Origin: Candidatus Atribacteria bacterium
Lineage (GTDB): Bacteria > Atribacterota > JALVIU01
Direction: 5' to 3'
Assembly: GCA_027028665.1 (NCBI GenBank)
Contig: JALVIU010000202.1
Span: 1 to 11,911 of the forward strand
Length of the DNA: 11,911 nucleotides
Of this stretch, positions 1 to 6,127 are shown in pieces (the first letter of the stretch is position 1; each line of letters opens with the position of its first letter). Both the position numbers and the translations under genes were made by a program. Under the pieces are notes generated by a model that ran no database searches, was not told the origin of the DNA, and was given only the letters and a program-made list of their open reading frames with translations.

Positions 1-743
1 AGCTTTTAATAAGAGATTTTAAAGACCATAATATAGATACAAATGGTATTATTTTGGAAAAGGGAAAAAATTCGATGTTTACCTGGATACAGGTAGATGA
101 ACAGGGAGATAGGGCTATAGTGATGTTTCCAAATACCATTGTAGACCTTACTATGGAAGAAATAGAGATAAGATTTAAAGAGTATATCAAAGATGTAAAA
201 ATATTTTCTTCTGAGGCTACATTGATTCCCTTAAATATTATATTAAAAGCTGCTAAGATTGCTGTTGAAAGTGGTGCAAGGTTTGTATTTGATATAGATG
301 TTGACCCCCTTTCGCTTTCTGTCTCAGGATTGGGAGAAGAAGTAGAGCTCCGTGAACTTATCAGTCTTTCCTATGCTACTATACCTTCCAAGGCCACAGC
401 AAAGACCCTTACAGGTAAGGAGGATCCGTATGAAATTGTAAAGGCCCTTTTAGATTTGGGTCCAGAAATTGCAGGGATAACCTTGGGAGATGAGGGGTGT
501 ATATTGGGAAACAGAGATGAAATAGTTAAAATTCCTGCATATCCTGTTGAAGTAAGAGATACTACAGGAGCAGGAGATGCATTTCATGGTGCATTTATAT
601 ATGGCCTTCTTCAGGGATGGGATTTGCATAAAATAGGGAAGTTTGCAAATGCTACTGCTTCATTGGTATGTACAAGGTTAGGTGCAAGATCTATTTTTAG
701 AAAAAAAGAAATTGAAGAATTTACCAAAAAATTTGATCAATAA
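1..743 (+). CDS. PfkB/ribokinase-family sugar kinase, 5'-partial
   Basis: This is the C-terminal 246 residues or so of a cytoplasmic ATP-dependent sugar kinase; the frame is open from position 3 and the true start lies to the left of the window. The second PfkB signature is plain: DTTGAGDAFHGAF, with the GAGD codons at 567-578, where the Asp is the catalytic base and GAG forms the anion hole. The family usually has 300-330 residues, so about 60-80 N-terminal residues, including the sugar-contacting region, are missing and the substrate cannot be assigned. The stop is 17 nt before the AllA-like gene, whose ribosome binding site follows immediately, so the two are very likely co-transcribed. 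The internal TTG at 54 is not a start, since the frame continues upstream with kinase-like sequence. With the FGGY kinase and sugar transporter downstream, a role in carbohydrate catabolism is inferred. Family call is secure; substrate unknown. Confidence 0.9.
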   Translation, partial: LLIRDFKDHNIDTNGIILEKGKNSMFTWIQVDEQGDRAIVMFPNTIVDLTMEEIEIRFKEYIKDVKIFSSEATLIPLNIILKAAKIAVESGARFVFDIDVDPLSLSVSGLGEEVELRELISLSYATIPSKATAKTLTGKEDPYEIVKALLDLGPEIAGITLGDEGCILGNRDEIVKIPAYPVEVRDTTGAGDAFHGAFIYGLLQGWDLHKIGKFANATASLVCTRLGARSIFRKKEIEEFTKKFDQ

Positions 744-746
744 GGA

Positions 747-752
747 AGGAGG
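747..752 (+). promoter_or_regulatory. Ribosome binding site of the AllA-like gene
   Basis: AGGAGG lies 8 nt before the ATG at 761 and only 2 nt before the in-frame TTG at 755. The spacing therefore selects the ATG as the start. Confidence 0.8.
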
Positions 753-760
753 AATTGCGT

Positions 761-1276
761 ATGACTCAGATAATAAGAGTACCTATAAAGGATGTTACTG
801 TTTCTGATTTTGAAAAATATGGTTGGGTAGCAGGCCCTCAGACAAGCTGGACTCCAGTGGAGGAAAGTGAAGTTTATAAGTGTTGGACAGCTGTTTCTGA
901 TATTAAATTTGAGGCAGGAGATATAAGAATTTATGAATTTCCGAAGAGGCCCTTTACATTTGATTGGATGGAAAGGCACCTAAACACATATGAGGTTTTA
1001 GTCCCATTAGATGGAAATCCCAGTATAATAGGGATTTCAAGGGCCCACAATGTGGAAGACAAAGAAGATCTTCCTATAGCAGAAGAGGTAGAATTATTCT
1101 TCTGGAATGGAAAGGATATTCTTATCCTGGATAAGGGTGTATGGCATACTGCTCCATTTCCTATTACTCCCACTATAAGATATTTTGTTGTAATAGAAAA
1201 AGGTACTCCTACAGTGGATATGATTAAAAAGAATTTTAAAGATGGAAAAAGGGTAGAAGCAATATTCCCTGTGTAG
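761..1276 (+). CDS. Ureidoglycolate lyase (AllA)-family cupin protein
   Basis: A 171-residue soluble protein. The core fits the AllA family (ureidoglycolate lyase, which splits ureidoglycolate to glyoxylate and urea). Seen here are MERHLNTYEVLVPLDGNP around residues 70-87, matching the family's ERHP..TQ.F.P..G segment, a W-N-G-K stretch near 116-119, and GVWHTAPFP at 126-134, matching the conserved VWHHPLF strand; then a VVIEKGT strand. Length agrees with the family (160-170). The ATG at 761 is chosen because a strong Shine-Dalgarno is well spaced from it. No allantoin or purine genes are nearby; the neighbours are a sugar kinase and a sugar transporter. The real substrate may therefore be a sugar-derived acid or other carbohydrate intermediate; that is inference. 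The literal ureidoglycolate activity should not be assumed. Confidence 0.75.
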   Translation: MTQIIRVPIKDVTVSDFEKYGWVAGPQTSWTPVEESEVYKCWTAVSDIKFEAGDIRIYEFPKRPFTFDWMERHLNTYEVLVPLDGNPSIIGISRAHNVEDKEDLPIAEEVELFFWNGKDILILDKGVWHTAPFPITPTIRYFVVIEKGTPTVDMIKKNFKDGKRVEAIFPV

Positions 1277-1281
1277 AGATT

Positions 1282-1301
1282 AAAATTTATTAAAAAATTT
1301 T
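1282..1301 (+). terminator. Possible weak AT-only terminator hairpin
   Basis: AAAATTT (1282-1288) and AAATTTT (1295-1301) form a perfect 7-bp stem with a 6-nt loop just after the AllA-like stop. The stem has no G or C and is followed by only a short mixed T stretch, so it is weak as an intrinsic terminator. Position between two transcription units is the main argument for it. Confidence 0.3.
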
Positions 1302-1331
1302 CCTTAAAATTGTATCTATTGCAATAATTTG

Positions 1332-1343
1332 TGGTATAATATA
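1332..1343 (+). promoter_or_regulatory. Extended -10 promoter of the transporter operon
   Basis: TATAAT at 1335-1340 is preceded by TGG, giving a perfect TGnTATAAT extended -10 element. A TTGTAT at 1310-1315 could serve as a -35 box, but its spacer is long (19 nt); extended -10 promoters depend little on the -35. The predicted start is near 1347, giving a 5' untranslated leader of about 250 nt before the ATG at 1600. The same 12 bases TGGTATAATATA recur in the promoter at 10702-10713. Confidence 0.75.
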
Positions 1344-1359
1344 AAAAAGCACATTAAAA

Positions 1360-1387
1360 ATTATCTTGAACAAATGTTCAAGATAAT
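1360..1387 (+). promoter_or_regulatory. Perfect 28-bp palindrome, operator or 5' RNA hairpin
   Basis: ATTATCTTGAACA (1360-1372) and TGTTCAAGATAAT (1375-1387) are exact reverse complements around a central AA. It lies about 14-41 nt after the predicted transcription start. That is a classic place for a dimeric repressor operator, and in RNA it would also be a strong hairpin at the 5' end of the transcript. A subterminal palindrome of an IS605-derived miniature element is a third possibility. No regulator gene is in the window. Confidence 0.7.
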
Positions 1388-1403
1388 AGAAACATGCAGA
1401 AGT

Positions 1404-1552
1404 TAAGGTAGCCGAAATATAAAAATAATCCTCTGGTTATCCTTAGAAGAATAGCAAGGGTGAGTTGCCCCAGGTTTATACCCGAAGAGGGTGTAGTAGT
1501 ATCCTGTGAAGTGGGAAACTCCTCATTTTAACAAGAGGAGTAAGTCACCTTA
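1404..1552 (+). ncRNA. Structured leader RNA, resembling an IS605 right end / omega-RNA scaffold
   Basis: This untranslated leader has several nested helices. Bases 1476-1483 pair with 1489-1496 (8 bp, two G-U) around a GAAGA loop. ACTCCTC (1518-1524) pairs with GAGGAGT (1535-1541). GTGA (1506-1509) can close that arm with TCAC (1545-1548). TAAGGT (1404-1409) could alternatively pair with ACCTTA (1547-1552) and enclose the whole. The arrangement GTGGGAA, then a C-rich/G-rich hairpin, then a short linker and GTCAC is what I recall from the right ends and guide-RNA scaffolds of IS200/IS605 TnpB elements. No TnpB or TnpA reading frame or recognisable remnant is present. It may be a decayed or miniature element, a domesticated guide RNA, or an unrelated cis-regulatory leader. 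I recognise no known riboswitch class. Structure is moderately supported; the class is uncertain. Confidence 0.4.
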
Positions 1553-1560
1553 CAATAAAA

Positions 1561-1576
1561 AGGCTGTATAGAGCCT
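1561..1576 (+). promoter_or_regulatory. Small hairpin upstream of the binding-protein ribosome site
   Basis: AGGCT (1561-1565) and AGCCT (1572-1576) form a perfect 5-bp stem with a 6-nt loop. It ends 9 nt before the Shine-Dalgarno AAGGGGG (1586-1592). It could affect ribosome loading or mRNA stability, but its small size makes function uncertain. Confidence 0.35.
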
Positions 1577-1599
1577 AAACTAATTAAGGGGGTATTTGT

Positions 1600-3147
1600 A
1601 TGTTTAAGAAAAAGCTTACAAGGCGCGAATTTTTAAAGTACACAGGCGCCACAGGTGCAGCTTTGGCCGCAAGCAGTGCTTTAGGTCCTGTTGCTCGGGT
1701 ATTTGCAAAGGATAAGATTAAAGTACCAATTGGTGACCCAAATTACTTTAAGGGAATGAAGCTTAATTATGTACAGGACACCAACTGGTTACATGCACCC
1801 CTATTTGTTTCACCACATATTGAAAAAGAGGCAGGAGTTAGTGTAGGAAGGGATACAGTAGAATATTTCAAGATTGGAGAAGGATTTTCAAAAATAATGC
1901 CTCAGCTTATGTCTAAGAAGCCAAAATGGGATTGGATTCAATTTTCTCCAATGTTTTTAGGTAGTTTTGTTTCTATGGGGGCACTTGAGCCACTTGATCC
2001 ATATCTTGAGAAGTATGCAGGTACAGATGAATATCTTAATCAGGTAATGCCTGCATACCGTGAGTTTTATATGAAGTGGGATGGAAAGGTCTATGGTGTA
2101 ATGCTTGATGGTGATATTCACCTTCTCCATTATCGTCCTTCCTTCTTTAATGATCCAGAACTTAAAAAGAAGTTTGAAAAGAGATTCAAAAAAGAACTTA
2201 AGCCACCTGAGACATGGTATGATTACAGAGATACAGCCCAATTCTTTACAGAAGAATTAAAAAATAAAGGGATATATGGTGTTGAGTGGGTAGTAAATAA
2301 TCCGCTATTCGGATGGGGATTCTATTATGATATGATCGCATCAAAGGGTATAAACTATTTTGATGAAAATATGAATCCAACTATTGTAAATGATGATGCA
2401 GTAGAGGCATTAGAGCTATTTAAAGAGATTAACCAATTTGCACCTCCAGGACATGAAACAATGGGTATAGATGAAACAATTACCTACTGGCAAAGTGGTA
2501 GAGTGGTAATGGCTGTCTGGTGGATAGACCTTACAGAGTTTACTGCACAGGCAAAACCAGAGATTGCAGATGACCAGGCAAGTGCGCTTGTTCCGGGATG
2601 GAAGATAGGAGATAAAGTTGTACATAGGGCTATGACCCTTTACAACAGAATTGCAAGTATTCCAAAGAATATTCCTCAAGATAGAAAAGAAGCAGCATTC
2701 TACTTTATCTATCGTCTATCTCATCAGGATTATAGTACTCACTATGTAGCAGATGAATATTCTGGTTCTGACCCATTTATGAAGAGACATTATGAGACAC
2801 CAGAAGAATATCTTAATCCTGATCCATTAAGAGGTACATCTGATCTGTGGCCGACAAATAATGGCATATTCCATAAGCTTTCAACAGCAAAGAACCATTT
2901 GAAGGCTGGATATGAAAATGTTCAGGTAGGTTACCCACAATTTAACTGGTCAGGCGCTGTAGAGTATGCACAGAGTATGAGTATTAATTTCTCCAAGTTT
3001 ATCTCTGGACAGCTTACTGCAAAACAGGCACTTGAAAAAACCGCTGATGAATGGGTAAAGATCGTACAAAAATATGGACTTGAGAGTCAGAAAAAACAGT
3101 ATGCAAACTTTGTTGCAGGTGCTAAGAAACTGGGATACTGGAAGTAA
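1600..3147 (+). CDS. Tat-exported CUT1 sugar ABC transporter substrate-binding protein
   Basis: A 515-residue family 1 (MalE-like) extracellular solute-binding protein. The N terminus has a textbook twin-arginine signal: TRREFLK at 7-13 (R8, R9), a mild hydrophobic stretch of about 14-29 rich in Ala and Gly, and a V-F-A site predicting cleavage after A36. There is no lipobox Cys, so the mature protein should be soluble and fully folded before export, which fits a periplasm. The mature part has typical features: a region near the N-terminal third with WDWIQFSPMFLGSF and LEPLDPYL, a WDGKVYGVMLDGD hinge segment, and many Trp and Tyr suited to sugar stacking. It is longer than MalE (about 370 mature), like some rhizobial and thermophile polyol or oligosaccharide binders. 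AAGGGGG at 1586-1592 sets the ATG 7 nt later. It heads the operon behind a strong promoter and a G/C hairpin, consistent with high expression. Ligand unknown. Confidence 0.9.
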   Translation: MFKKKLTRREFLKYTGATGAALAASSALGPVARVFAKDKIKVPIGDPNYFKGMKLNYVQDTNWLHAPLFVSPHIEKEAGVSVGRDTVEYFKIGEGFSKIMPQLMSKKPKWDWIQFSPMFLGSFVSMGALEPLDPYLEKYAGTDEYLNQVMPAYREFYMKWDGKVYGVMLDGDIHLLHYRPSFFNDPELKKKFEKRFKKELKPPETWYDYRDTAQFFTEELKNKGIYGVEWVVNNPLFGWGFYYDMIASKGINYFDENMNPTIVNDDAVEALELFKEINQFAPPGHETMGIDETITYWQSGRVVMAVWWIDLTEFTAQAKPEIADDQASALVPGWKIGDKVVHRAMTLYNRIASIPKNIPQDRKEAAFYFIYRLSHQDYSTHYVADEYSGSDPFMKRHYETPEEYLNPDPLRGTSDLWPTNNGIFHKLSTAKNHLKAGYENVQVGYPQFNWSGAVEYAQSMSINFSKFISGQLTAKQALEKTADEWVKIVQKYGLESQKKQYANFVAGAKKLGYWK

Positions 3148-3168
3148 TATTTATATATTGATTTCTCT

Positions 3169-3191
3169 ATGGGGGGAGTTGTTCCCCCCAT
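3169..3191 (+). terminator. Intercistronic G6/C6 hairpin, attenuator or mRNA stabiliser
   Basis: ATGGGGGGA (3169-3177) pairs perfectly with TCCCCCCAT (3183-3191) around a GTTGT loop, followed by the T-rich TTTAGTTTAT. It sits between the binding-protein stop and the first permease. The T tract is interrupted, so partial termination plus protection of the upstream message is likely. This would give more binding protein than permease, as in many sugar ABC operons. Confidence 0.75.
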
Positions 3192-3207
3192 TTAGTTTAT
3201 ATGAAAG

Positions 3208-3213
3208 AGGAGG
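3208..3213 (+). promoter_or_regulatory. Ribosome binding site of permease 1
   Basis: AGGAGG lies 5 nt before the ATG at 3219. The upstream in-frame ATG at 3201 would place this site inside the coding region and has no site of its own, so 3219 is the better start. Confidence 0.8.
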
Positions 3214-3218
3214 ATGAT

Positions 3219-4124
3219 ATGTCAAGAAAGGGAGAGGATATATTAGTTAAACGATATGTGCCCTTTTTATTGGTCTTGCCCGCATTTATTGTCTTATTCT
3301 CTGTAACAATATTCCCTACAATTTGGTCTTTATATATGAGTTTTCATCAGTATAACCCTATTATAGGGAAGCCTGTACCTGTAGGATGGAAAAATTTTAA
3401 TTATATTCTTCACTGGGATAGATTTCAAAATAGTGTTGTTCACCTCTTTTACTACCTGCTTTTTGGTGTAGGCATCGAGATGATCCTTGGTATTACCGTT
3501 GCTCTTCTTCTGTACGAACTCATAAAGAGTGAGAAGATAAGGCTTTTATTACTGGTTCTCTTTATTATTCCTATGATGATCCCACCATCTATTGTAGGTA
3601 CATTGTGGAGATTTCTTCTGGATCCATTCTCAGGGGTTGTAAACACTATTCTTTCTATGTTGCATTTACCGGTTGTAGATTGGTTTGGAAGTAAAATGGC
3701 CCTTGCAAGTCTTATTATAGCAGATATCTGGGAATGGACATCTTTGCCACTTATGATTATTTATAGTGGTAGAGTATCTCTCCCACAGAGTGTATATGAG
3801 GCTGCATGGGTAGATGGGGCATCTCAATGGACCATCCTTAGGAGGATTACGCTACCTATGTTAAAGGAGTTAATAGCAATAGCCCTTATAATAAGATTTA
3901 TGGATGCCTATAAGTTTATAGATAAAGTTACTGTTATGACTCAAGGGGGACCAGGTGGTGCATCAGAGCTTCCATCATATCTTGCCTATCTTGTGGGTGC
4001 TCAACAGTTTAATATGGGAGTTGCAAGTGCTATGACATGGATTATTGGCCTTGGGTCTATTATTGTAATCATGCTCTTTGTAAAGTTTATGAAAAAGGTA
4101 TTGAAATCCCAGAAGATAGCATAA
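3219..4124 (+). CDS. Sugar ABC transporter permease, MalF-like (CUT1)
   Basis: A 301-residue inner-membrane protein with about six membrane spans, the first near residues 13-35 (FLLVLPAFIVLF). It is the MalF/UgpA-type subunit of the importer. The cytoplasmic coupling motif is present: EAAWVDGASQW...RRITLPML, fitting EAA-x3-G-x9-I-x-LP, which docks on an ATPase subunit. A following TQGGPGGASELPS segment matches the Gly-rich loop seen in this family. The length is typical of CUT1 permeases without the large extra loop of enteric MalF. The start at 3219 is set by the Shine-Dalgarno. It is separated from the binding-protein gene by 71 nt holding a hairpin and from permease 2 by 16 nt. Confidence 0.92.
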   Translation: MSRKGEDILVKRYVPFLLVLPAFIVLFSVTIFPTIWSLYMSFHQYNPIIGKPVPVGWKNFNYILHWDRFQNSVVHLFYYLLFGVGIEMILGITVALLLYELIKSEKIRLLLLVLFIIPMMIPPSIVGTLWRFLLDPFSGVVNTILSMLHLPVVDWFGSKMALASLIIADIWEWTSLPLMIIYSGRVSLPQSVYEAAWVDGASQWTILRRITLPMLKELIAIALIIRFMDAYKFIDKVTVMTQGGPGGASELPSYLAYLVGAQQFNMGVASAMTWIIGLGSIIVIMLFVKFMKKVLKSQKIA

Positions 4125-4140
4125 TTTAAGGAGGATAGAG

Positions 4141-4977
4141 ATGTCTCAAAAGAGGTTTAGTTTAATAAGAACATTAGGTATTATATTTATGATTACATAT
4201 ATAGTATTTATTGCTTTTCCTATTTATTGGCAGTTAAATACATCATTTAAGCATATAGGGGAGGTAAGAAAGATTCCACCAACTTTTTTCCCAAAACATT
4301 TTACATTGTCTCCATATATCAATGTTATGAATAACCCTATGGCAAGAAAATCTATATATGATAGTCTTATTATATCGATTACTACTACATTACTCTCTGT
4401 GCTTATAGGATCCCTGGCAGGCTATGCCTTTGCCCGGTATCCAAAATATGCAGGAGGTGAAAACCTCTCATTTTGGATGCTTTCTGTAAGGATGTTTCCA
4501 CCTATAGTGTTTATACTACCATTTTTCTTCATTTTTAATAACCTGGGTCTTACAGATACATACTTTTCTCTTATTGTAATGTACTTCACATTTAATCTCC
4601 CGCTTTCTGTATGGCTTATGATGATGTTTTTTGGAGATATTCCAAGAGAGCTGGAAGAAGCAGCATATGTAGATGGATATAAACCCTTTAGAGCATTTTT
4701 TAAAGTGACATTACCATTAGTGCTTCCAGGTATGGTCTCAGTAGTTATGCTTTGCTGGATTTTTGCATGGAATGAGTTTTTATTTGCAAATGTTCTGGTA
4801 GGCACCAGGGTAAAGACATTTCCTCTTGTAATACCTACTTTTGCATCGGGGAGTTCTATACTTTGGAATCAGGTAATGGCATTTACGGTCATTGCGATGT
4901 TGCCGCCAATTATCCTATTTATTATCCTTAGAAGATACATGATTAGAGGCCTTTCATTGGGTGTTGTTAAAGGATAA
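4141..4977 (+). CDS. Sugar ABC transporter permease, MalG-like (CUT1)
   Basis: A 278-residue inner-membrane protein with about six spans, partner of the preceding permease in the membrane channel. Typical MalG-type landmarks are visible: an N-terminal span followed by FPIYWQLNTSFK, an AGYAFARY segment after the second span, the motif EEAAYVDGYKPFRAFFKVTLPLVLPG (EAA-x3-G-x9-LP), and the characteristic WNEFLFA loop. It ends in RRYMIRGLSLGVVKG, the usual MalG-family C terminus that reaches into the ATPase dimer. AAGGAGG at 4128-4134 lies 6 nt before the ATG. The gene is 26 nt from ATPase 1. Confidence 0.93.
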   Translation: MSQKRFSLIRTLGIIFMITYIVFIAFPIYWQLNTSFKHIGEVRKIPPTFFPKHFTLSPYINVMNNPMARKSIYDSLIISITTTLLSVLIGSLAGYAFARYPKYAGGENLSFWMLSVRMFPPIVFILPFFFIFNNLGLTDTYFSLIVMYFTFNLPLSVWLMMMFFGDIPRELEEAAYVDGYKPFRAFFKVTLPLVLPGMVSVVMLCWIFAWNEFLFANVLVGTRVKTFPLVIPTFASGSSILWNQVMAFTVIAMLPPIILFIILRRYMIRGLSLGVVKG

Positions 4978-5003
4978 AATTTAATTTAGAAGGGGTTAAA
5001 GAT

Positions 5004-6113
5004 ATGGCTAGAATTAGATTTGAGAATATAACCAAAAAGTTTGGAAAGACAGTTGCTTTGAAGGATGTCTCCTTTGATGTAGATGATGGGGAGTTTTTTG
5101 TTCTTTTAGGGCCGAGTGGGGCCGGAAAGACAACAACCTTAAAACTTCTTGCGGGATTATATAAACCTACAGAAGGAAATATATTTATAAATGATAAAAA
5201 TGTGTCAGAAGACCCTCCATACAATAGAAATGTGGCAATGACATTTGAAAGCTATGCCTTATATCCTCATCTTACTGTATTTGAAAATATTGCAAGTCCT
5301 CTTAAGGCACCAGGAAGAAATATACCTTCTAAAGAGGTAAAGGAGAGAGTAGAAAGAGTAGCTAGAATGCTAAAAATAGATCAGTTACTTGATAGAAAGC
5401 CTGCTGAAGCAAGCGGAGGGCAGAAGCAGAGAATCGCCCTTGCAAGGACCATGGTAAGAGAACCAGATATATATCTATTAGATGAGCCACTTTCCCACCT
5501 TGATGCAAAGATAAGATATGAGTTAAGACAGGAGTTTCATAGACTTGAGGCATTAAAAGGAGTAACAACAGTTTATGTTACACACGATTATGTAGAGGCC
5601 CTCAGTTTGGGGGATAGGATCCTTATGCTGGATCATGGAGAAGTCCAGCAGATAGGAAAACCCCGAGAGATTTATGAAGACCCTGCTAATATAAGGGTAG
5701 CAAAGCAGGTGGGACAGCCAGATATCAATATTGTAGAGTGTGTAACAAGAGTAGAAGGGGAGAAGATAGTTCTTATGCCAAAAAATGAACCGACTATAAA
5801 TATAGAGATCAGTGATGAAGCACAGGCAGCATTTAGAAACAATACATATCCTGAAGTATTACTTGGGATAAGACCTCAATTTATAAAGGTAGGGGAAATA
5901 CCTGGGTCACAAATCTTTGATGGAAGAGTAGATGTTTATCAGGTGTTGGGCTCTGAAGGTGTATTAAATGTAGAAATAGGGGATTTAAATTTGATTGCAC
6001 TTACCAGCCCAGAGGATAGATATACCCATGGTGAAGAAATAAAAGTATATTTCCTTAAAGATAGGTTCTATTTCTTCTCTCCAGAAAATGGAGAAAGAAT
6101 AAGGTTCTCTTAA
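5004..6113 (+). CDS. Sugar ABC transporter ATPase 1 (MsmK/UgpC-like)
   Basis: A 369-residue cytoplasmic ATPase that powers the importer. Motifs in order: Walker A GPSGAGKT (36-43), Walker B IYLLDEP with D160 and E161, D-loop SHLD (164-167), and switch His H194 in VYVTHD. The signature is ASGGQ (136-140) rather than LSGGQ. The Q-loop Gln is replaced by Glu: VAMTFESYALYP, E82. Residues from about 235 on form the TOBE/OB-fold regulatory domain common in MalK-type proteins (LLGIRPQFIK is visible). It pairs with a second, different ATPase encoded 14 nt downstream, suggesting a heterodimer as in rhizobial polyol transporters with two ATPases (GlpS/GlpT type); the pairing is inference. The ATG is preceded by AAGGGG with 8-nt spacing. 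Confidence 0.93.
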   Translation: MARIRFENITKKFGKTVALKDVSFDVDDGEFFVLLGPSGAGKTTTLKLLAGLYKPTEGNIFINDKNVSEDPPYNRNVAMTFESYALYPHLTVFENIASPLKAPGRNIPSKEVKERVERVARMLKIDQLLDRKPAEASGGQKQRIALARTMVREPDIYLLDEPLSHLDAKIRYELRQEFHRLEALKGVTTVYVTHDYVEALSLGDRILMLDHGEVQQIGKPREIYEDPANIRVAKQVGQPDINIVECVTRVEGEKIVLMPKNEPTINIEISDEAQAAFRNNTYPEVLLGIRPQFIKVGEIPGSQIFDGRVDVYQVLGSEGVLNVEIGDLNLIALTSPEDRYTHGEEIKVYFLKDRFYFFSPENGERIRFS

Positions 6114-6127
6114 GATAGGGGGAAAAA

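Noticed and set aside
54-743. TTG at 54 as the start of the PfkB-family kinase.
   Set aside because: The frame is open back to position 3 with kinase-like residues, there is no ribosome site, and the protein would be far too short for the family.
1379-1500. A decayed TnpB C terminus upstream of the IS605-like end.
   Set aside because: None of the three forward frames shows the zinc-binding Cys pairs or the usual TnpB C-terminal helix; stops interrupt all frames.
3262-3272. An 11-base match, in reverse complement, between the putative guide stretch (CAATAAAAAGG, 1553-1563) and the start of the permease 1 gene.
   Set aside because: The word is low-complexity in an AT-rich window, and the bases next to the scaffold, where a guide seed would lie, do not match. 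I treat it as chance.
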